The translations under genes and the position numbers were made by a program. The notes beneath the pieces were generated by a model, which made no database searches, was not told the DNA's origin, and saw only the letters and a program-made list of their open reading frames with translations. From CAVSJR01 sp963728285 (GTDB lineage Bacteria > Actinomycetota > UBA4738 > HRBIN12): a stretch of 64,000 bases of DNA. Below, piece by piece: positions 1 to 11,098 of this stretch; position 1 is the stretch's first letter; each line of letters starts with the position of its first letter. The stretch covers positions 62,001 to 126,000 of the forward strand of contig CAVSJR010000002.1 of assembly GCA_963728285.1 (NCBI GenBank). The letters run 5' to 3'.

Positions 1-115
1 TGCGGCGGAACGAGCTCTGCTGGGCGAACGTTCCCGCCGCGGTGACGACCAGCAGCGCGACGTAGACCCAGAAGGCCGGCTCGCGGGGCCGGATCAGGAC
101 CCGGGACGACCTCAC
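1..115 (-). CDS. N-terminus of a predicted membrane protein, cut by the window edge
   Basis: Only the first 38 codons lie in the window and the gene continues past position 1. Translation from a GTG at 115-113 gives a short basic stretch followed by a hydrophobic segment at about residues 14-31 (AFWVYVALLVVTAAG), which looks like a first membrane helix. The GTG overlaps the TGA of the preceding gene as GTGA, the same coupling used along this operon, and that is the main support for the start. No family can be assigned from so little sequence. Confidence 0.5.
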   Translation of the reverse strand, partial: MRSSRVLIRPREPAFWVYVALLVVTAAGTFAQQSSFRR

Positions 116-699
116 ACCAGCTCCGCCCGCGCTTCCATCGTCTCCACGTCGCCGCGAACGTACTGGAGCAGGCCCTCCGGCGCCCACGCATCGAAGATGA
201 CGCCGTGCCCCGTCGACGACACGAGCACGGTCACCTCGCCCTCGATCGGCGAGCCGCCCCGATCGAACACGCCGACGTAGGCGAACCGGGCGCCGGATGC
301 GGCGCCCCCGACCTGGACCCGCTCGAGCTCCCCAGAGATCTCCAGTCGCGGAGCGCTGGGCTTCAACACCTCATCCACGTACCGGTGGGCGAGTTCGTCC
401 GGGGCGTCGGCGATGGTGACGAGGACGTCGAGGTTGCCGTTTCCCCTCGTGATCCGGGCCGCCGGCATGCCGGCGACGGCGTAGCGACCCGCGAACTCCC
501 ATCCGCTCAGCGGCTGCACGCGGACCACCCCTCCGACCGAGACGGGCGGCCCGGCCGGCTCGATCAGCAGGGCGGCGACGGCGTAGCCGCCGAACACGGT
601 CACGAGGACGGCGATCAGGACCGCCGCCGCGGGCGCGAAGCGTCGTGCCGGCGAGGCCGGCTCCCTCGGCGCTTCCGGCTCCGCCCGAGGCTCGATCAT
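112..699 (-). CDS. Predicted single-pass membrane protein of unknown function
   Basis: I do not recognise this 195-residue protein. It has a short acidic and Pro-rich cytoplasmic N-terminus, one membrane segment at about residues 20-45 (AAAVLIAVLVTVFGGYAVAA), then about 150 residues predicted outside the membrane with no cysteines or visible catalytic motif. The ATG at 699 overlaps the stop of the alcohol dehydrogenase gene as ATGA (696-699), which decides the start; a longer open frame upstream of it is low-complexity Arg-rich shadow sequence. It sits near the 3' end of the murA operon, and its stop overlaps the start of the next membrane protein, so the two may act together. Function is unknown. 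Confidence 0.7.
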   Translation of the reverse strand: MIEPRAEPEAPREPASPARRFAPAAAVLIAVLVTVFGGYAVAALLIEPAGPPVSVGGVVRVQPLSGWEFAGRYAVAGMPAARITRGNGNLDVLVTIADAPDELAHRYVDEVLKPSAPRLEISGELERVQVGGAASGARFAYVGVFDRGGSPIEGEVTVLVSSTGHGVIFDAWAPEGLLQYVRGDVETMEARAELV

Positions 700-1736
700 G
701 GCCGTAACACGACCTTGGTGGCCTCCCGGGCGTCGAAGAGCGCGTATCCCTCCGCCGCCCGCTCCAGCGGAAGCCGGTGCGACACCATCGCGGTGGGATC
801 GATCCGCCCCGACGCGACCTCGGACATCGATCGCTCCCACCACGCGTGGATCGGGCAGATCCCGGCGAAGACGATGCGGAGGGCGCGCGCCCAGTACACG
901 CCGAGCTGGATCTCGGTGGACTCCCCCGCGTACATGCCGACCACGACGACCGTGCCGCCGCGCCGGACGGCGCCGATCGCCGTCTCGAAGGCCTCCGGCC
1001 GACCGACGGCCTCGATCACCACGTCGGCGCCCCGATCCTGCGTCGCGTCGGCCACCGCCATCTGCGGATCGCACGTCCGGATGTCCACGGGATCGGCGCC
1101 GGCGCTCGCGGCGAGCGCGAGCCGGGCGGGATCGAGATCGAGGGCGAGCACGTGCCCGACGCCCGCGGCGAGCAGCGACACGATGCACGCGTAGCCGACG
1201 GGACCGCATCCCACGACCGCGACGGAGTCCCCGGATCCCGCCTCCGCGATCGAGGCAGCGTAGTAGCCGGTGGTGAGGACGTCGCCCACGAACAGGGCGC
1301 GCTCGTCGTCCACCCCATCGGGGACGGCCAGGAGGTTGACGTCGGCGACGGGTACCCGAAGCCGCTCCGCCTGCGCCCCGGCGAGGCCTCCCCCGAACGC
1401 CCCGGCGCCGAGGTTCCGGAACTCCTCGCAGAGCTGTGTCTGTCCCCGCCGGCAGAACCAGCAGCGCCCGCAGACGATGTCGAACGCGACGACCACCCGG
1501 TCTCCCGGGGAGAACCGGACGACCTCATCGCCCACCGCCTCCACGACGCCGACGGCCTCGTGACCGAGCGTCTCGCCCGGCTCGATCGGCGCCTTCCCGC
1601 TGAGGAAATGGAGATCCGAGCCGCAGATGGCGGACGCCGTCACGCGAACCAGCGCGTCGCTCGGCTCCTCGAGCCGAGGATCCGCAACCTCGCGGACGGC
1701 GACGCGCCCGATTCCCTCGAAGGCCACCGCCCGCAC
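696..1736 (-). CDS. Zinc-dependent alcohol dehydrogenase family protein (MDR superfamily)
   Basis: The 346-residue protein is a medium-chain dehydrogenase that would oxidise an alcohol or polyol with NAD(P) in the cytoplasm. Catalytic zinc ligands are visible as Cys38 in ICGSDLH and His59-Glu60 in LGHEAVG. The structural zinc quartet is Cys89, Cys92, Cys95 and Cys103. The Rossmann motif VVGCGPVG follows in the middle of the protein. Length is normal for the family. The start is a GTG two bases after the TGA of the SCP2-like gene; the open frame continues upstream only as shadow sequence. Substrate cannot be told from sequence; the pattern resembles threonine/sorbitol dehydrogenase and glutathione-independent formaldehyde dehydrogenase relatives. 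It is co-transcribed with an SCP2-like protein and murA. Confidence 0.88.
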   Translation of the reverse strand: MRAVAFEGIGRVAVREVADPRLEEPSDALVRVTASAICGSDLHFLSGKAPIEPGETLGHEAVGVVEAVGDEVVRFSPGDRVVVAFDIVCGRCWFCRRGQTQLCEEFRNLGAGAFGGGLAGAQAERLRVPVADVNLLAVPDGVDDERALFVGDVLTTGYYAASIAEAGSGDSVAVVGCGPVGYACIVSLLAAGVGHVLALDLDPARLALAASAGADPVDIRTCDPQMAVADATQDRGADVVIEAVGRPEAFETAIGAVRRGGTVVVVGMYAGESTEIQLGVYWARALRIVFAGICPIHAWWERSMSEVASGRIDPTAMVSHRLPLERAAEGYALFDAREATKVVLRP

Positions 1737-1738
1737 AC

Positions 1739-2167
1739 TCAGTCCCGCGCGACCTCGTCCACGAACTCGGTGGGCACCGTCGTCGTGAGGTGGACGAGTT
1801 GGTTGGCGGCGCGGACGTACCGAACGATCGTCGGAAGGTCCCCCTGGACCCGCAGCTTCCCCTGCATCATCCCCTTGATCGGATCGAGATGGCCGCGAAC
1901 GACGTCCTTCCACCGAGAGTACGAGGCGCGGATGACGTAGCGCGCGCTCGCCCCGTCCTCGGGCGAGACGACCTTGGCTCCGCGACACTCGCCGTGCCAC
2001 AGGTCCAGCCACACCCAGACGTCCGTCGGGAATCCCTTGTTCGGCTCGGCTCCGAAGACGAACGAGATGTCGCCCTCCCACGTCGCGGCGGCCTCCCGGT
2101 ACTCCGGTGAATCGTTGATGCGGGCGCACAGCTCGAGGATCCACTCCTCGCTCGGGAACAGCGCCAC
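1739..2167 (-). CDS. SCP2 sterol-binding domain-like protein
   Basis: This 142-residue protein resembles stand-alone SCP2 domains, small hydrophobic-ligand carriers. The supporting signal is the C-terminal block HLDPIKGMMQGKLRVQGD, the typical loop in which a lysine-glycine pair precedes the last helices, followed by an amphipathic helix. It starts at a GTG (2167) preceded by GGAGGGG-rich sequence that can serve as ribosome binding site. It lies 24 bases after the CPBP protease and 2 bases before the alcohol dehydrogenase, so it is in the same operon. The ligand is unknown. A frame error is not suspected because the whole domain reads through. Confidence 0.7.
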   Translation of the reverse strand: MALFPSEEWILELCARINDSPEYREAAATWEGDISFVFGAEPNKGFPTDVWVWLDLWHGECRGAKVVSPEDGASARYVIRASYSRWKDVVRGHLDPIKGMMQGKLRVQGDLPTIVRYVRAANQLVHLTTTVPTEFVDEVARD

Positions 2168-2191
2168 CCCTCCCCCTCCTTCTCCGCCCCG

Positions 2192-3013
2192 TCAGCGCAC
2201 GAGGAAGATCAGCACGATCGCGATCGCGTTGAACGTCATGTGGGCGCCGATCGAGGCAACGATATTGCCGCGCCGCTCATAGATGTAGGCCAGTCCGACG
2301 CCCGTGAAGACCATGGCGGTCATCAGCAGCAGCGATTCGTCGAAGGGGCCCGGGACGTAGTGGACGAGCCCGAAGATGAACGCGGAGGCGAGCGCGCCGA
2401 TGCGGAATCCGTGTCGGTCGCGGAGCGCGCGAAACAGGCAACCCCGGAAGAACGTCTCCTCGGTGACCGGCGCGACGACCACGGCGTAGAGGACGGCGAG
2501 CGCGCGCCCGACCCCGTCCAGGTTCTCCGGAAGCTGCTCCGGGGCGGTGATGGGGTGGCCGGTCACCGCCCGGAACAGGAACGTCAGCGCGATGCCGACC
2601 GGATAGGTGATGACGATGAACAGGACGATCCCCCGCAGCAGCCCCGCCCAGGCCTCCGGGAGCAATCGAGCGCGCGACGGGATCCCGATGACCTCGCGCC
2701 ATCCCGGGTGGAACCGCTGCAGCCAGAGCACGATGAGCGCGAGCTCCACGACGCCCGTCACCGACAGCGCCGCCATCTGCGCGGTCCCGGTCGGGCGGAT
2801 CTGGAGGAACGGGAGCGCGGCGAACCCGCTCACGAGCAACGCGCCGACGTAGACGAGGAGGGCCTCCCACCATTGCCAGGTGGCGACCGGCCGGTCGACG
2901 TCGGGCCGGCGCGGAAGCGGGCGCCGCGACGCCCCGTTCGTCGACGGGTCGGTTGGCGGCGCGCCGGGCATGCGAGGCGGCGGCTCCGTCCAGGGCGGCA
3001 AGGGCTGGCTCAT
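2192..3013 (-). CDS. CPBP family intramembrane glutamic endopeptidase
   Basis: The 273-residue protein is a polytopic membrane protease-like protein of the CPBP (CAAX protease and bacteriocin-processing) family. A Pro/Arg-rich cytoplasmic tail of about 45 residues precedes several membrane helices. The family motifs are present in order: EExxxR as EETFFRG, FxxxH as FGLVHY, and HxxxN as HMTFN near the C-terminus; these residues form the active site in Rce1-type enzymes. The ATG at 3013 overlaps the stop of the upstream phosphatase-like gene as ATGA. Substrates are unknown; homologues act in peptide processing or signalling, and many bacterial members are uncharacterised. Confidence 0.85.
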   Translation of the reverse strand: MSQPLPPWTEPPPRMPGAPPTDPSTNGASRRPLPRRPDVDRPVATWQWWEALLVYVGALLVSGFAALPFLQIRPTGTAQMAALSVTGVVELALIVLWLQRFHPGWREVIGIPSRARLLPEAWAGLLRGIVLFIVITYPVGIALTFLFRAVTGHPITAPEQLPENLDGVGRALAVLYAVVVAPVTEETFFRGCLFRALRDRHGFRIGALASAFIFGLVHYVPGPFDESLLLMTAMVFTGVGLAYIYERRGNIVASIGAHMTFNAIAIVLIFLVR

Positions 3014-4747
3014 CGCCCTCCATCTTCCCCGACCCGGAGCGCAGCGACACGCAGCGACACGTACAGGAGCCCGCCGAGCGCCAGCCCGAACGCGAGTCCG
3101 GCCGCCGCCGGCCCCGAGTCGTTGCCCACGAGGGCGACGACGCCGGCGAGCGCGAGCGTCAGGATCGCGTCGCGCCAGCGAGGGAAGCGGTCGGCGGCGG
3201 GACGCAGGAGGGCCGGGGGGCGCAGGGCGACGAGCGCGAGGACGACGACGCCGAGCGCGGGAAGGATCGCGAACGGATTCCGAACGATGAGATCGATCCC
3301 CACCTCGAGCCGATCGAGGGCCGTCGCGACGAGGCCGCCGGACCTCCCCTGCGCGAAGGCCGTCGCATGCGTCGGCACGCCCGGCAGGTACCGATGAAGA
3401 AGCAGGATCAGCGCAGTCCCCCCGATCGCCACGAGCGCCCCGAGGCCGAGCGCGCCGAGATCGAGACGCCCGCGACGGCGGATCCCGAGCCAGAGCCCCG
3501 CGGCGGTGAATCCGGCGAGCGCCCCTCCGACGTCCGCTCCGATCTGCGGCAGCCCCATGAACAGCGCGACGGCGACGAGCACGGCGAGGGCCGGGCCCAA
3601 CGCCCAGGTGGCGACGAGATAGAGGGCCGCTCCGATCGCCAGCCCCTCCAGCACATTGGGCATGCCGTAGAAGCGGCCGCCGTCGAGCTGCGAGCCTCCG
3701 AGCAACGGCGTCAGCGCGGCCGAGAACCCGGTCGCCGCCTCGATGGCGAGATACGCGAGGACGCCGGCTCCGATCGCCGCCGGAGGAACGAGCACTCCCC
3801 GCCGCCCGAGCGGCACGACGGCGAGCGTCCCCGCGACGGTGACCGCGAGGACGAACGGGAGCGCGGTGGCATACGAGAGCGTGGGCAGATGGCCGGCCGC
3901 GAACAACCCCACCGCGAGCGGCGCGACGCTGAGGCCGATCCAGGATGCTCGCCGGGCGACGCTCGGAGGAGTGCGATCACGGAGCAGCACGAGGGCGAGG
4001 AGCACGCCCGCCGCGACCATCGTGTAGATCCAGGCCGCCGCCTGGATCGGGACGGTCATCCTGCGCATCGACAGGTAGCGCGCATGCAGCGAGAACGGGG
4101 CCTCCGCCTCGGTGGTCGTCATCGGCGCCCCCGGAGAGGTCGGGGCGTCCCCGTCCACCGTCCCGAGGACCGTCGGGACCAGGTCGAGGCTGGAGACCAC
4201 CCCGTCGCGCCGCGTGGCGTCGGACGTGAGCGCCCGCGGACCGCGCCCGGGAACGGCGACGGCGTGGGGCGGGGCCATCACGACCGGCAGGACGGCGTCC
4301 TTGCGAGCGATCATGGCGGGCGACGCCGAGCCCCCGGCGACGACGACGCGCGCATCGGGCGGGACCGCGGCCAGCGCGTCGGAGACGGTGGCCCGGAGCT
4401 CCGCGGCGACCGCCGGGCCCGACCGTTCGGATGGCGCGGACAGCCGGACGATCGTGGGGACCGGACCACCCGCCTCCTCCGCCAGGCGTTCGATCCGTGC
4501 CACGACGCCGTGAACGGGCTCCTGCGGCACCATCAGCGCCGCCCCGCCGATGGAGGCCAGCCTCCGCACCTCGGGCACGGCGAGGAGCTGCTCGAACGAG
4601 ACGCCGTCGATGACGATCAGCACCGCCGCGCGACGTCGGTTCCTCGGAGGTCGCGGCCCGGGCCGCGGGCGCGAGTGTGGGTACGGCGACGACGGCGGCG
4701 GCGCCCAGCAGCACCCGGAGACGGGGCCCGCGCCGTCCGGACGTCAC
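3010..4747 (-). CDS. Phosphatase-like extracytoplasmic domain fused to a polytopic membrane region; one frameshift
   Basis: The predicted protein of about 578 residues has a signal sequence, an N-terminal domain resembling the alkaline phosphatase/phosphoglyceromutase fold (VLIVIDGVS, later SSLDLVPTVLG), then about twelve membrane helices. The reading frame from a GTG at 4747, which overlaps the murA stop as GTGA, encodes a clear signal peptide, but it runs out of frame near 4621-4632. The rest continues one base out of phase. Length from 4747 is 3n+1, so one surplus base explains it, and an error is more likely than a new start at 4623. Immediate coupling to murA suggests an envelope role such as polymer assembly or lipid-linked substrate handling; that is inference. 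Confidence 0.6.
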
Positions 4748-6015
4748 GACAGGGAGGGCGAGAGCTCCCGCTCGCGCCGCACCTCGGCGCCGAGCGAGGC
4801 GAGCTTCGACTCGAACGCCTCGTAGCCGCGGTCGACGTGATACGCATCGGAGATGTCGGTGACGCCGTCGGCGGCGAGCGCCGCGATCACCATGGCGGCG
4901 CCCGCTCGAAGGTCGAGTGCCCGCACCGGCGCCGACGACAGCCGGGGAACGCCCCGGATCACCGCGTGATGTCCCTCCGTCCGAATGCCGGCGCCCATTC
5001 TGGCGAGCTCATCGACGAACATGAACCTGCTCTCGAAGACGTTCTCCGTGGCGATGCTCGTGCCGTCGGCGATCGACAGGAGCGCCATGAGCGGCGGCTG
5101 CAGGTCGGTCGGGAATCCCGGGTACGGGAGCGTGACGAAGTCGACCGCGCGCGGGCGCGAGGGCATCGCGACGCCGATGCCCTTCGGCGTGGCGAGGATG
5201 TCGGCGCCCGCCTCGGACAGCTTCGCCAGGACGAGCTCCAGGTGCTCGACCCGCGCGTCCTCGAGGAGCACCTCGCCCAGGGTGATGCACGCCGCGATCG
5301 CGAACGTGCCCGCCTCGATGCGGTCGGGGATCACCCGGTGGCTCGCGGGGCGGAACTCATCCACCCCCTCCACCTCGATCGTGGTCGTCCCGATCCCATC
5401 GATCCTGGCTCCCATCGAGGTGAGGAAGTCGGCGAGATCCGCCAGCTCCGGCTCTCGCGCGGCGTTCTCGATCACGGTGCGGCCCCTCGCGGCGACGGCG
5501 GCCATGAGGAGGTTCTCGGTCGCCCCGACGCTCGGGAAATCCAGCGAGATGATCGCTCCTCGCAGCTCCGGCGCACGCCCCTCGAGGAATCCGTGCTCCG
5601 AGTCGAACGTTGCCCCCATCCGCTCCAGCCCTTTGATGTGCAGATCGATCGTGCGCGAGCCGATGTTGCAGCCGCCGGGCATCGCGACGCGAGCGCGACC
5701 GTAGCGGGCGAGCAGCGGCCCGAGGACGATGATCGACGCGCGCATTCGACGCACGAGCTCGTACGGCGTCTCGACCGAGCGAACCTCGCTCGTGTCGATC
5801 CAGAGATCGTCGCCCTCGCGGCCGACCCCGGCGCCGAGGTGCTCGAGGACCTCGGCCATCGTGAAGCAGTCCTGGATCCTCGGCACGTTCGAGATGACCG
5901 TTCGTCCCGTCGCCAGCAGCGATGCGGCCATCACCTTCAGGGCCGAGTTCTTGGCCCCCGAGATGCGGACCGATCCCGACAGGCGCGTGCCACCGGTGAT
6001 GAGCAGGCGATCCAT
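4744..6015 (-). CDS. murA: UDP-N-acetylglucosamine 1-carboxyvinyltransferase MurA
   Basis: MurA transfers enolpyruvate from PEP to UDP-GlcNAc, the first committed step of peptidoglycan synthesis, in the cytoplasm. The 423-residue protein has the normal length. The catalytic loop Cys is Cys116 in PGGCNIGSR, so the enzyme should be fosfomycin sensitive like most; some actinobacteria carry Asp here instead. The N-terminal GGTRLSGSVRISGAKNSAL strand-loop and the substrate-binding NG...PTD-type segments (FPTDLQPPL) are intact. It follows the ATP synthase operon, as in Streptomyces, but has its own probable promoter 8 bases before the ATG, and heads a tight operon running down to position 1. Confidence 0.97.
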   Translation of the reverse strand: MDRLLITGGTRLSGSVRISGAKNSALKVMAASLLATGRTVISNVPRIQDCFTMAEVLEHLGAGVGREGDDLWIDTSEVRSVETPYELVRRMRASIIVLGPLLARYGRARVAMPGGCNIGSRTIDLHIKGLERMGATFDSEHGFLEGRAPELRGAIISLDFPSVGATENLLMAAVAARGRTVIENAAREPELADLADFLTSMGARIDGIGTTTIEVEGVDEFRPASHRVIPDRIEAGTFAIAACITLGEVLLEDARVEHLELVLAKLSEAGADILATPKGIGVAMPSRPRAVDFVTLPYPGFPTDLQPPLMALLSIADGTSIATENVFESRFMFVDELARMGAGIRTEGHHAVIRGVPRLSSAPVRALDLRAGAAMVIAALAADGVTDISDAYHVDRGYEAFESKLASLGAEVRRERELSPSLS

Positions 6016-6023
6016 GGCCTCAG

Positions 6024-6029
6024 ATTGTA
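6024..6029 (-). promoter_or_regulatory. Probable -10 box for a leaderless murA transcript
   Basis: The minus strand reads TACAAT followed by 8 bases and the murA ATG (6015). A -10 hexamer at this distance places the transcription start at or next to the start codon, and no Shine-Dalgarno sequence is visible. No convincing -35 element is seen. The box lies in the 60-base gap after atpC. Confidence 0.5.
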
Positions 6030-6075
6030 GGGACTCGGCGACCGCGGACGGGGAGATCGGCCCCTTCGCGCACGG

Positions 6076-6470
6076 CTACGATCGCATGTCGATCCGTGCG
6101 TTGGCGCGGGCCAGCCCCTCGATCGCCTCCGCGTCCTCGCGATCCTCGGCGAGGCGGCGCTCCATCTCGGCCTTCGCCGAGCGCGCCGCATCCAGGTCGA
6201 TCTCCGAACCGAGCTCCGCGCGCGAGGCGAGGACGTCGATCCTGGAGGCATCCCCCTCGCTCGTGACGTGGAGGAAGCCTCCGTCGACGACCGCCTCGAT
6301 CCCCCCTCGTCGCGAAGGATCCGCAACGGTCCGACGCCGAGGCGGATCAGCATCGGAGCGTGGCCGCCGAGGATCCCGACCTCTCCCTCGATGCCGCGGG
6401 CGACGACCATGGACGCCTCCCCCTCCCAGACCTCGCGCTCGGGCGTAACGATGCGAACCTGGACGGACAC
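6076..6470 (-). CDS. atpC: F1 ATP synthase epsilon subunit AtpC; homopolymer frameshift
   Basis: Epsilon couples rotation of the central stalk and inhibits ATP hydrolysis. The N-terminal beta-sandwich is clear (VQVRIVTPEREVWEGEA, GEVGILGGHAPML), from a GTG at 6470 placed 3 bases after atpD. At a run of six G (minus strand, 6301-6306) the frame breaks; beyond it another frame continues with IEAVVDGGFLHVTSEG and an alpha-helical C-terminus ending IDMRS before TAG. The total length is 3n+2, so one missing G restores a 131-residue epsilon subunit of normal size. An essential gene in a complete operon makes a sequence error much more likely than inactivation. Confidence 0.85.
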
Positions 6471-6473
6471 GCC

Positions 6474-7937
6474 CTACTCCTCGCCGGCCCGCGAGAGCTC
6501 CTTCGCGCGCGCCTCCGCGTCCTCGATCCCGCCGACGAGCGAGAACGCCTGCTCGGGCAGGTGATCGTACTCGCCCTCCGCGAGCGCCTTGAACGAGGCG
6601 ATCGTCTGGTCGACCGGCACGTACTTGCCGGGCAGGCCCGTGAACTGCTCGGCCACGAAGAACGGCTGTCCGAGGAACTGCTGGATCTTGCGCGCCCGAG
6701 AGACGATCACCTTGTCCTCCTCGGAGAGCTCGTCCACGCCGAGGATGGCGATGATGTCCTGCAGGTCGCGGTAGCGCTGGAGGATCTCCTGCACCCGGCG
6801 AGCGACCGCGTAGTGCTCCTCCCCCAGATATCGGGCGTCGAGGATCCGGCTCGTCGAGTCGAGCGGGTCGACCGCCGGGTAGATCCCGAGCGCCGCGATG
6901 TCCCGGCTGAGCACGGTGGTCGCATCGAGGTGCGCGAACGCCGTGTGCGGGGCCGGGTCGGTGATGTCGTCCGCGGGCACGTAGATCGCCTGCAGCGACG
7001 TGATCGACCGACCCTTCGTCGAGGTGATCCGCTCCTGCAGCTCTCCCATCTCGTCGGCCAGCGTCGGCTGGTAGCCGACGGCGCTCGGCATCCGTCCGAG
7101 GAGCGTCGACACCTCCGAACCGGCCTGCGTGAATCGGAAGATGTTGTCGATGAACAGCAGGACGTCCTGGCGCTCGACGTCGCGGAAGTGCTCGGCCATG
7201 GTGAGGGCCGACAGCGCCACGCGAAGGCGCACGCCCGGCGGCTCGTCCATCTGTCCGAACACGAGCGCGGTCTTGCTGATGACGCCGGCCTCCTGCATCT
7301 CCAGGAGGAGGTCGTTGCCCTCGCGAGTACGCTCCCCGACCCCCGCGAACACGGAGACGCCGCCGTGCTGTTCGGCGACGCGATGGATCATCTCCTGGAT
7401 GATGACCGTCTTGCCGACGCCGGCGCCGCCGAACATTCCGATCTTGCCGCCCTGGACGTAGGGCTCGAGCAAATCGATGACCTTGATGCCGGTCTCGAAC
7501 ATCTGCGTCTTCGGCTCGAGCTCGTCGAACGGAGGCGGCTCCCGATGGATCGGCCAGCGCTCCCGGACGTCGACCTGATCGGCCGGGACGTCGAGGGGCT
7601 CCCCCAGCACGTTCCAGACGTGGCCGAGCACCGCCTCGCCGACGGGGACGGAGATCGGCTGCCCCAGGTTCACCACCGGCGCTCCCCGGATGAGGCCGTC
7701 GGTCGGCCGCATCGCGATCGTGCGAACGATCGACTCCCCGAGGTGCTGGGCGACCTCGCAGGCGATCGTCGTCGTCCGCCCGTCCAGGGTCACGTCCACG
7801 GTCAGCTCGTTGTACAGCTCGGGCAGCTGTCCGGGCGGGAACTCCACGTCCACCACGGGCCCGATGATTCGAGCCACGCGGCCGTTGGGCCGCGGCCCGT
7901 CGCCCTCCACCCGTACGTCCTCTGCGGTATCGGCCAT
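6474..7937 (-). CDS. atpD: F1 ATP synthase beta subunit AtpD
   Basis: Beta carries the catalytic nucleotide sites of F1. The 487-residue protein has the P-loop GGAGVGKT, the catalytic GERTREGNDL segment, the DIVA-like FIDNIFRF Walker B region and the DELSEED lever (GVDELSEEDK). The N-terminus begins with about 15 extra residues before the usual GRVARIIGPVVDV strand. ATG at 7937 follows atpG by 9 bases. It is in its usual place between atpG and atpC. Confidence 0.98.
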   Translation of the reverse strand: MADTAEDVRVEGDGPRPNGRVARIIGPVVDVEFPPGQLPELYNELTVDVTLDGRTTTIACEVAQHLGESIVRTIAMRPTDGLIRGAPVVNLGQPISVPVGEAVLGHVWNVLGEPLDVPADQVDVRERWPIHREPPPFDELEPKTQMFETGIKVIDLLEPYVQGGKIGMFGGAGVGKTVIIQEMIHRVAEQHGGVSVFAGVGERTREGNDLLLEMQEAGVISKTALVFGQMDEPPGVRLRVALSALTMAEHFRDVERQDVLLFIDNIFRFTQAGSEVSTLLGRMPSAVGYQPTLADEMGELQERITSTKGRSITSLQAIYVPADDITDPAPHTAFAHLDATTVLSRDIAALGIYPAVDPLDSTSRILDARYLGEEHYAVARRVQEILQRYRDLQDIIAILGVDELSEEDKVIVSRARKIQQFLGQPFFVAEQFTGLPGKYVPVDQTIASFKALAEGEYDHLPEQAFSLVGGIEDAEARAKELSRAGEE

Positions 7938-7946
7938 CGTTCTCTC

Positions 7947-8840
7947 CTAGTCTCGCGCTATCTGGCGCAGGGCCTCGGCCCCGCCGACGATCTCCATGAT
8001 CTCCGTCGTGATCTCCGTCTGCCGAGCCTGGTTGGCCTGACGGGTGAGGACCTTGATGAGGTCCTCCGCGTTCTCGGTCGCGGCCTTCATCGCACGCCGC
8101 CGCGCGGCGTTCTCCGACGCGGCCGACTCCAGGAGTGCGGCGAACGTCTTCGTGACGACGTACGCCGGCAGCAGGTCGTCGAGGATCATCGCCGGCTCCG
8201 GCTCGAACAGGTACTCCGCGTGTGGCGCGCCGCGAGCCTCGCCGGCGACCTCCTCGGGCGCGATGGGGAGGAAGCGACGTTCGGTCGCCCGGAGCGTGAG
8301 CATCGACCTGAAGTCCGTGTAGACCGCGTGGAGCTCATCGATGCGCCGCTCGCCGAAGGCGTCGATCATCTCGGCGCCGATCTCCTCGGCCGCCGAGTAC
8401 GGCGGCACCTCGCTCACGCCGGTCCACTCGCGCTCGACCGGCACGCCGCGGAACCGGAAGTAGGATCCTCCCTTCTTCCCGGCGACGTAGATCACCGGTT
8501 CGGCGCCGCGGGCCCGCACCGCCGTCAGGAGGTTCTCGGCGCGGCGAAGGACGTTGGTGTTGTAGGCGCCGGCCAGGCCGCGGTCCGACGTGATCACGAG
8601 GACGCCGACGTGCTCCACGGGCTCGCGCTCCTCCAGCAGGGGGTGGACGAGGGAGCCGGTCTGTCTGGCGACGTCCTCCATCGCCTGCGTGAGGAGCTCG
8701 GCATAGGGACGCGCCTGCTCGACCCGCTGCTGCGCCTTGATGATCCTGGACGTCGCGATGAGCTCCATGGCACGGGTGATCTTCATCGTGGACTGGACGG
8801 AGCGAATCCGCCGGCGGACGATCCGAAGCTGGGAGCCCAT
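7947..8840 (-). CDS. atpG: F1 ATP synthase gamma subunit AtpG
   Basis: Gamma is the rotating shaft of F1. The 297-residue protein starts MGSQLRIVRRRIRSVQST and ends with the conserved C-terminal coiled helix (NQARQTEITTEIMEIVGGAEAL). The central segment with ITSDRGLAGAYN is also typical. The ATG at 8840, two bases after the atpA stop, was chosen over an open frame reaching 8957, because that extension is only Arg-rich shadow of the atpA tail. Stop is TAG. Confidence 0.97.
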   Translation of the reverse strand: MGSQLRIVRRRIRSVQSTMKITRAMELIATSRIIKAQQRVEQARPYAELLTQAMEDVARQTGSLVHPLLEEREPVEHVGVLVITSDRGLAGAYNTNVLRRAENLLTAVRARGAEPVIYVAGKKGGSYFRFRGVPVEREWTGVSEVPPYSAAEEIGAEMIDAFGERRIDELHAVYTDFRSMLTLRATERRFLPIAPEEVAGEARGAPHAEYLFEPEPAMILDDLLPAYVVTKTFAALLESAASENAARRRAMKAATENAEDLIKVLTRQANQARQTEITTEIMEIVGGAEALRQIARD

Positions 8841-8842
8841 CC

Positions 8843-10554
<1,712 letters not shown>

Positions 10555-10555
<1 letters not shown>

Positions 10556-11097
10556 CAGGTCATCCGCTCCTTCAGGTGCTCCTTGGCTTCCTCCAGACGC
10601 GCTCGCACGCTCCCGTCGATCACCTCGTCGCCGACTCTGGAGACGACGCCGCCGATCACGTTGCGGTCCAGGACGAGCGCCACCTCGACGGTTCGTCCGG
10701 TCGCCGTCGACAGCGCCTCGGCGAGCCCGGCGCGCTGCGCCTCGTCCAACGGCACGGCCGCTCGGACCTCGGCGACGACGCGACGCCGCCGCTCGGCCGC
10801 GAGCCTGGCGACCTCCTCGACGATGCGAACGAGCTGCCGGGCTCGACCCTGCTCGACGATCAGCTTCAGGATGTTGGGGGTGTGCCGGTTGGCGCGCTCC
10901 CCGACCAGCTGATCGATCAGGGCGCCCTTGTTCTCCGCGGGCAGCTCCGGGTCGATCAACGCCTCCCGCAGTTGCGTGTTGGTCTCGAAGGTCTTGGCGA
11001 ACACGAAGAGCTCCTCCACGACGTCGTCGAGGTCCTCCTCGGCCTCGGCGATCGAGAGGATCGCGTTCGCGTAGCCCCGGATCCGTTCGTCGGTCAC
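10555..11097 (-). CDS. atpH: ATP synthase delta subunit AtpH
   Basis: Delta joins the F1 head to the peripheral stalk. The 180-residue protein starts at a GTG (11097) just before the end of atpF and has the family pattern RGYANAILSIAEAE at the N-terminus and the C-terminal GGVVSRVGDEVIDGSVRARL segment. Here delta is a stand-alone protein, unlike the b-delta fusion of mycobacteria, and atpF is also complete. No frame problems are visible. Confidence 0.95.
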
Positions 11098-11098
11098 G

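Noticed and set aside
4620..4623. GTG 4623 as the true start of the phosphatase-like gene
   Set aside because: It would remove a clear signal peptide that begins with a GTGA overlap to murA at 4747; a one-base error explains the break better.
2953..6030. A very long open frame on the plus strand opposite murA and the phosphatase-like gene
   Set aside because: It is Arg/Glu/Pro low-complexity sequence complementary to real genes with good motifs, as expected in high-GC DNA; no domain is visible.
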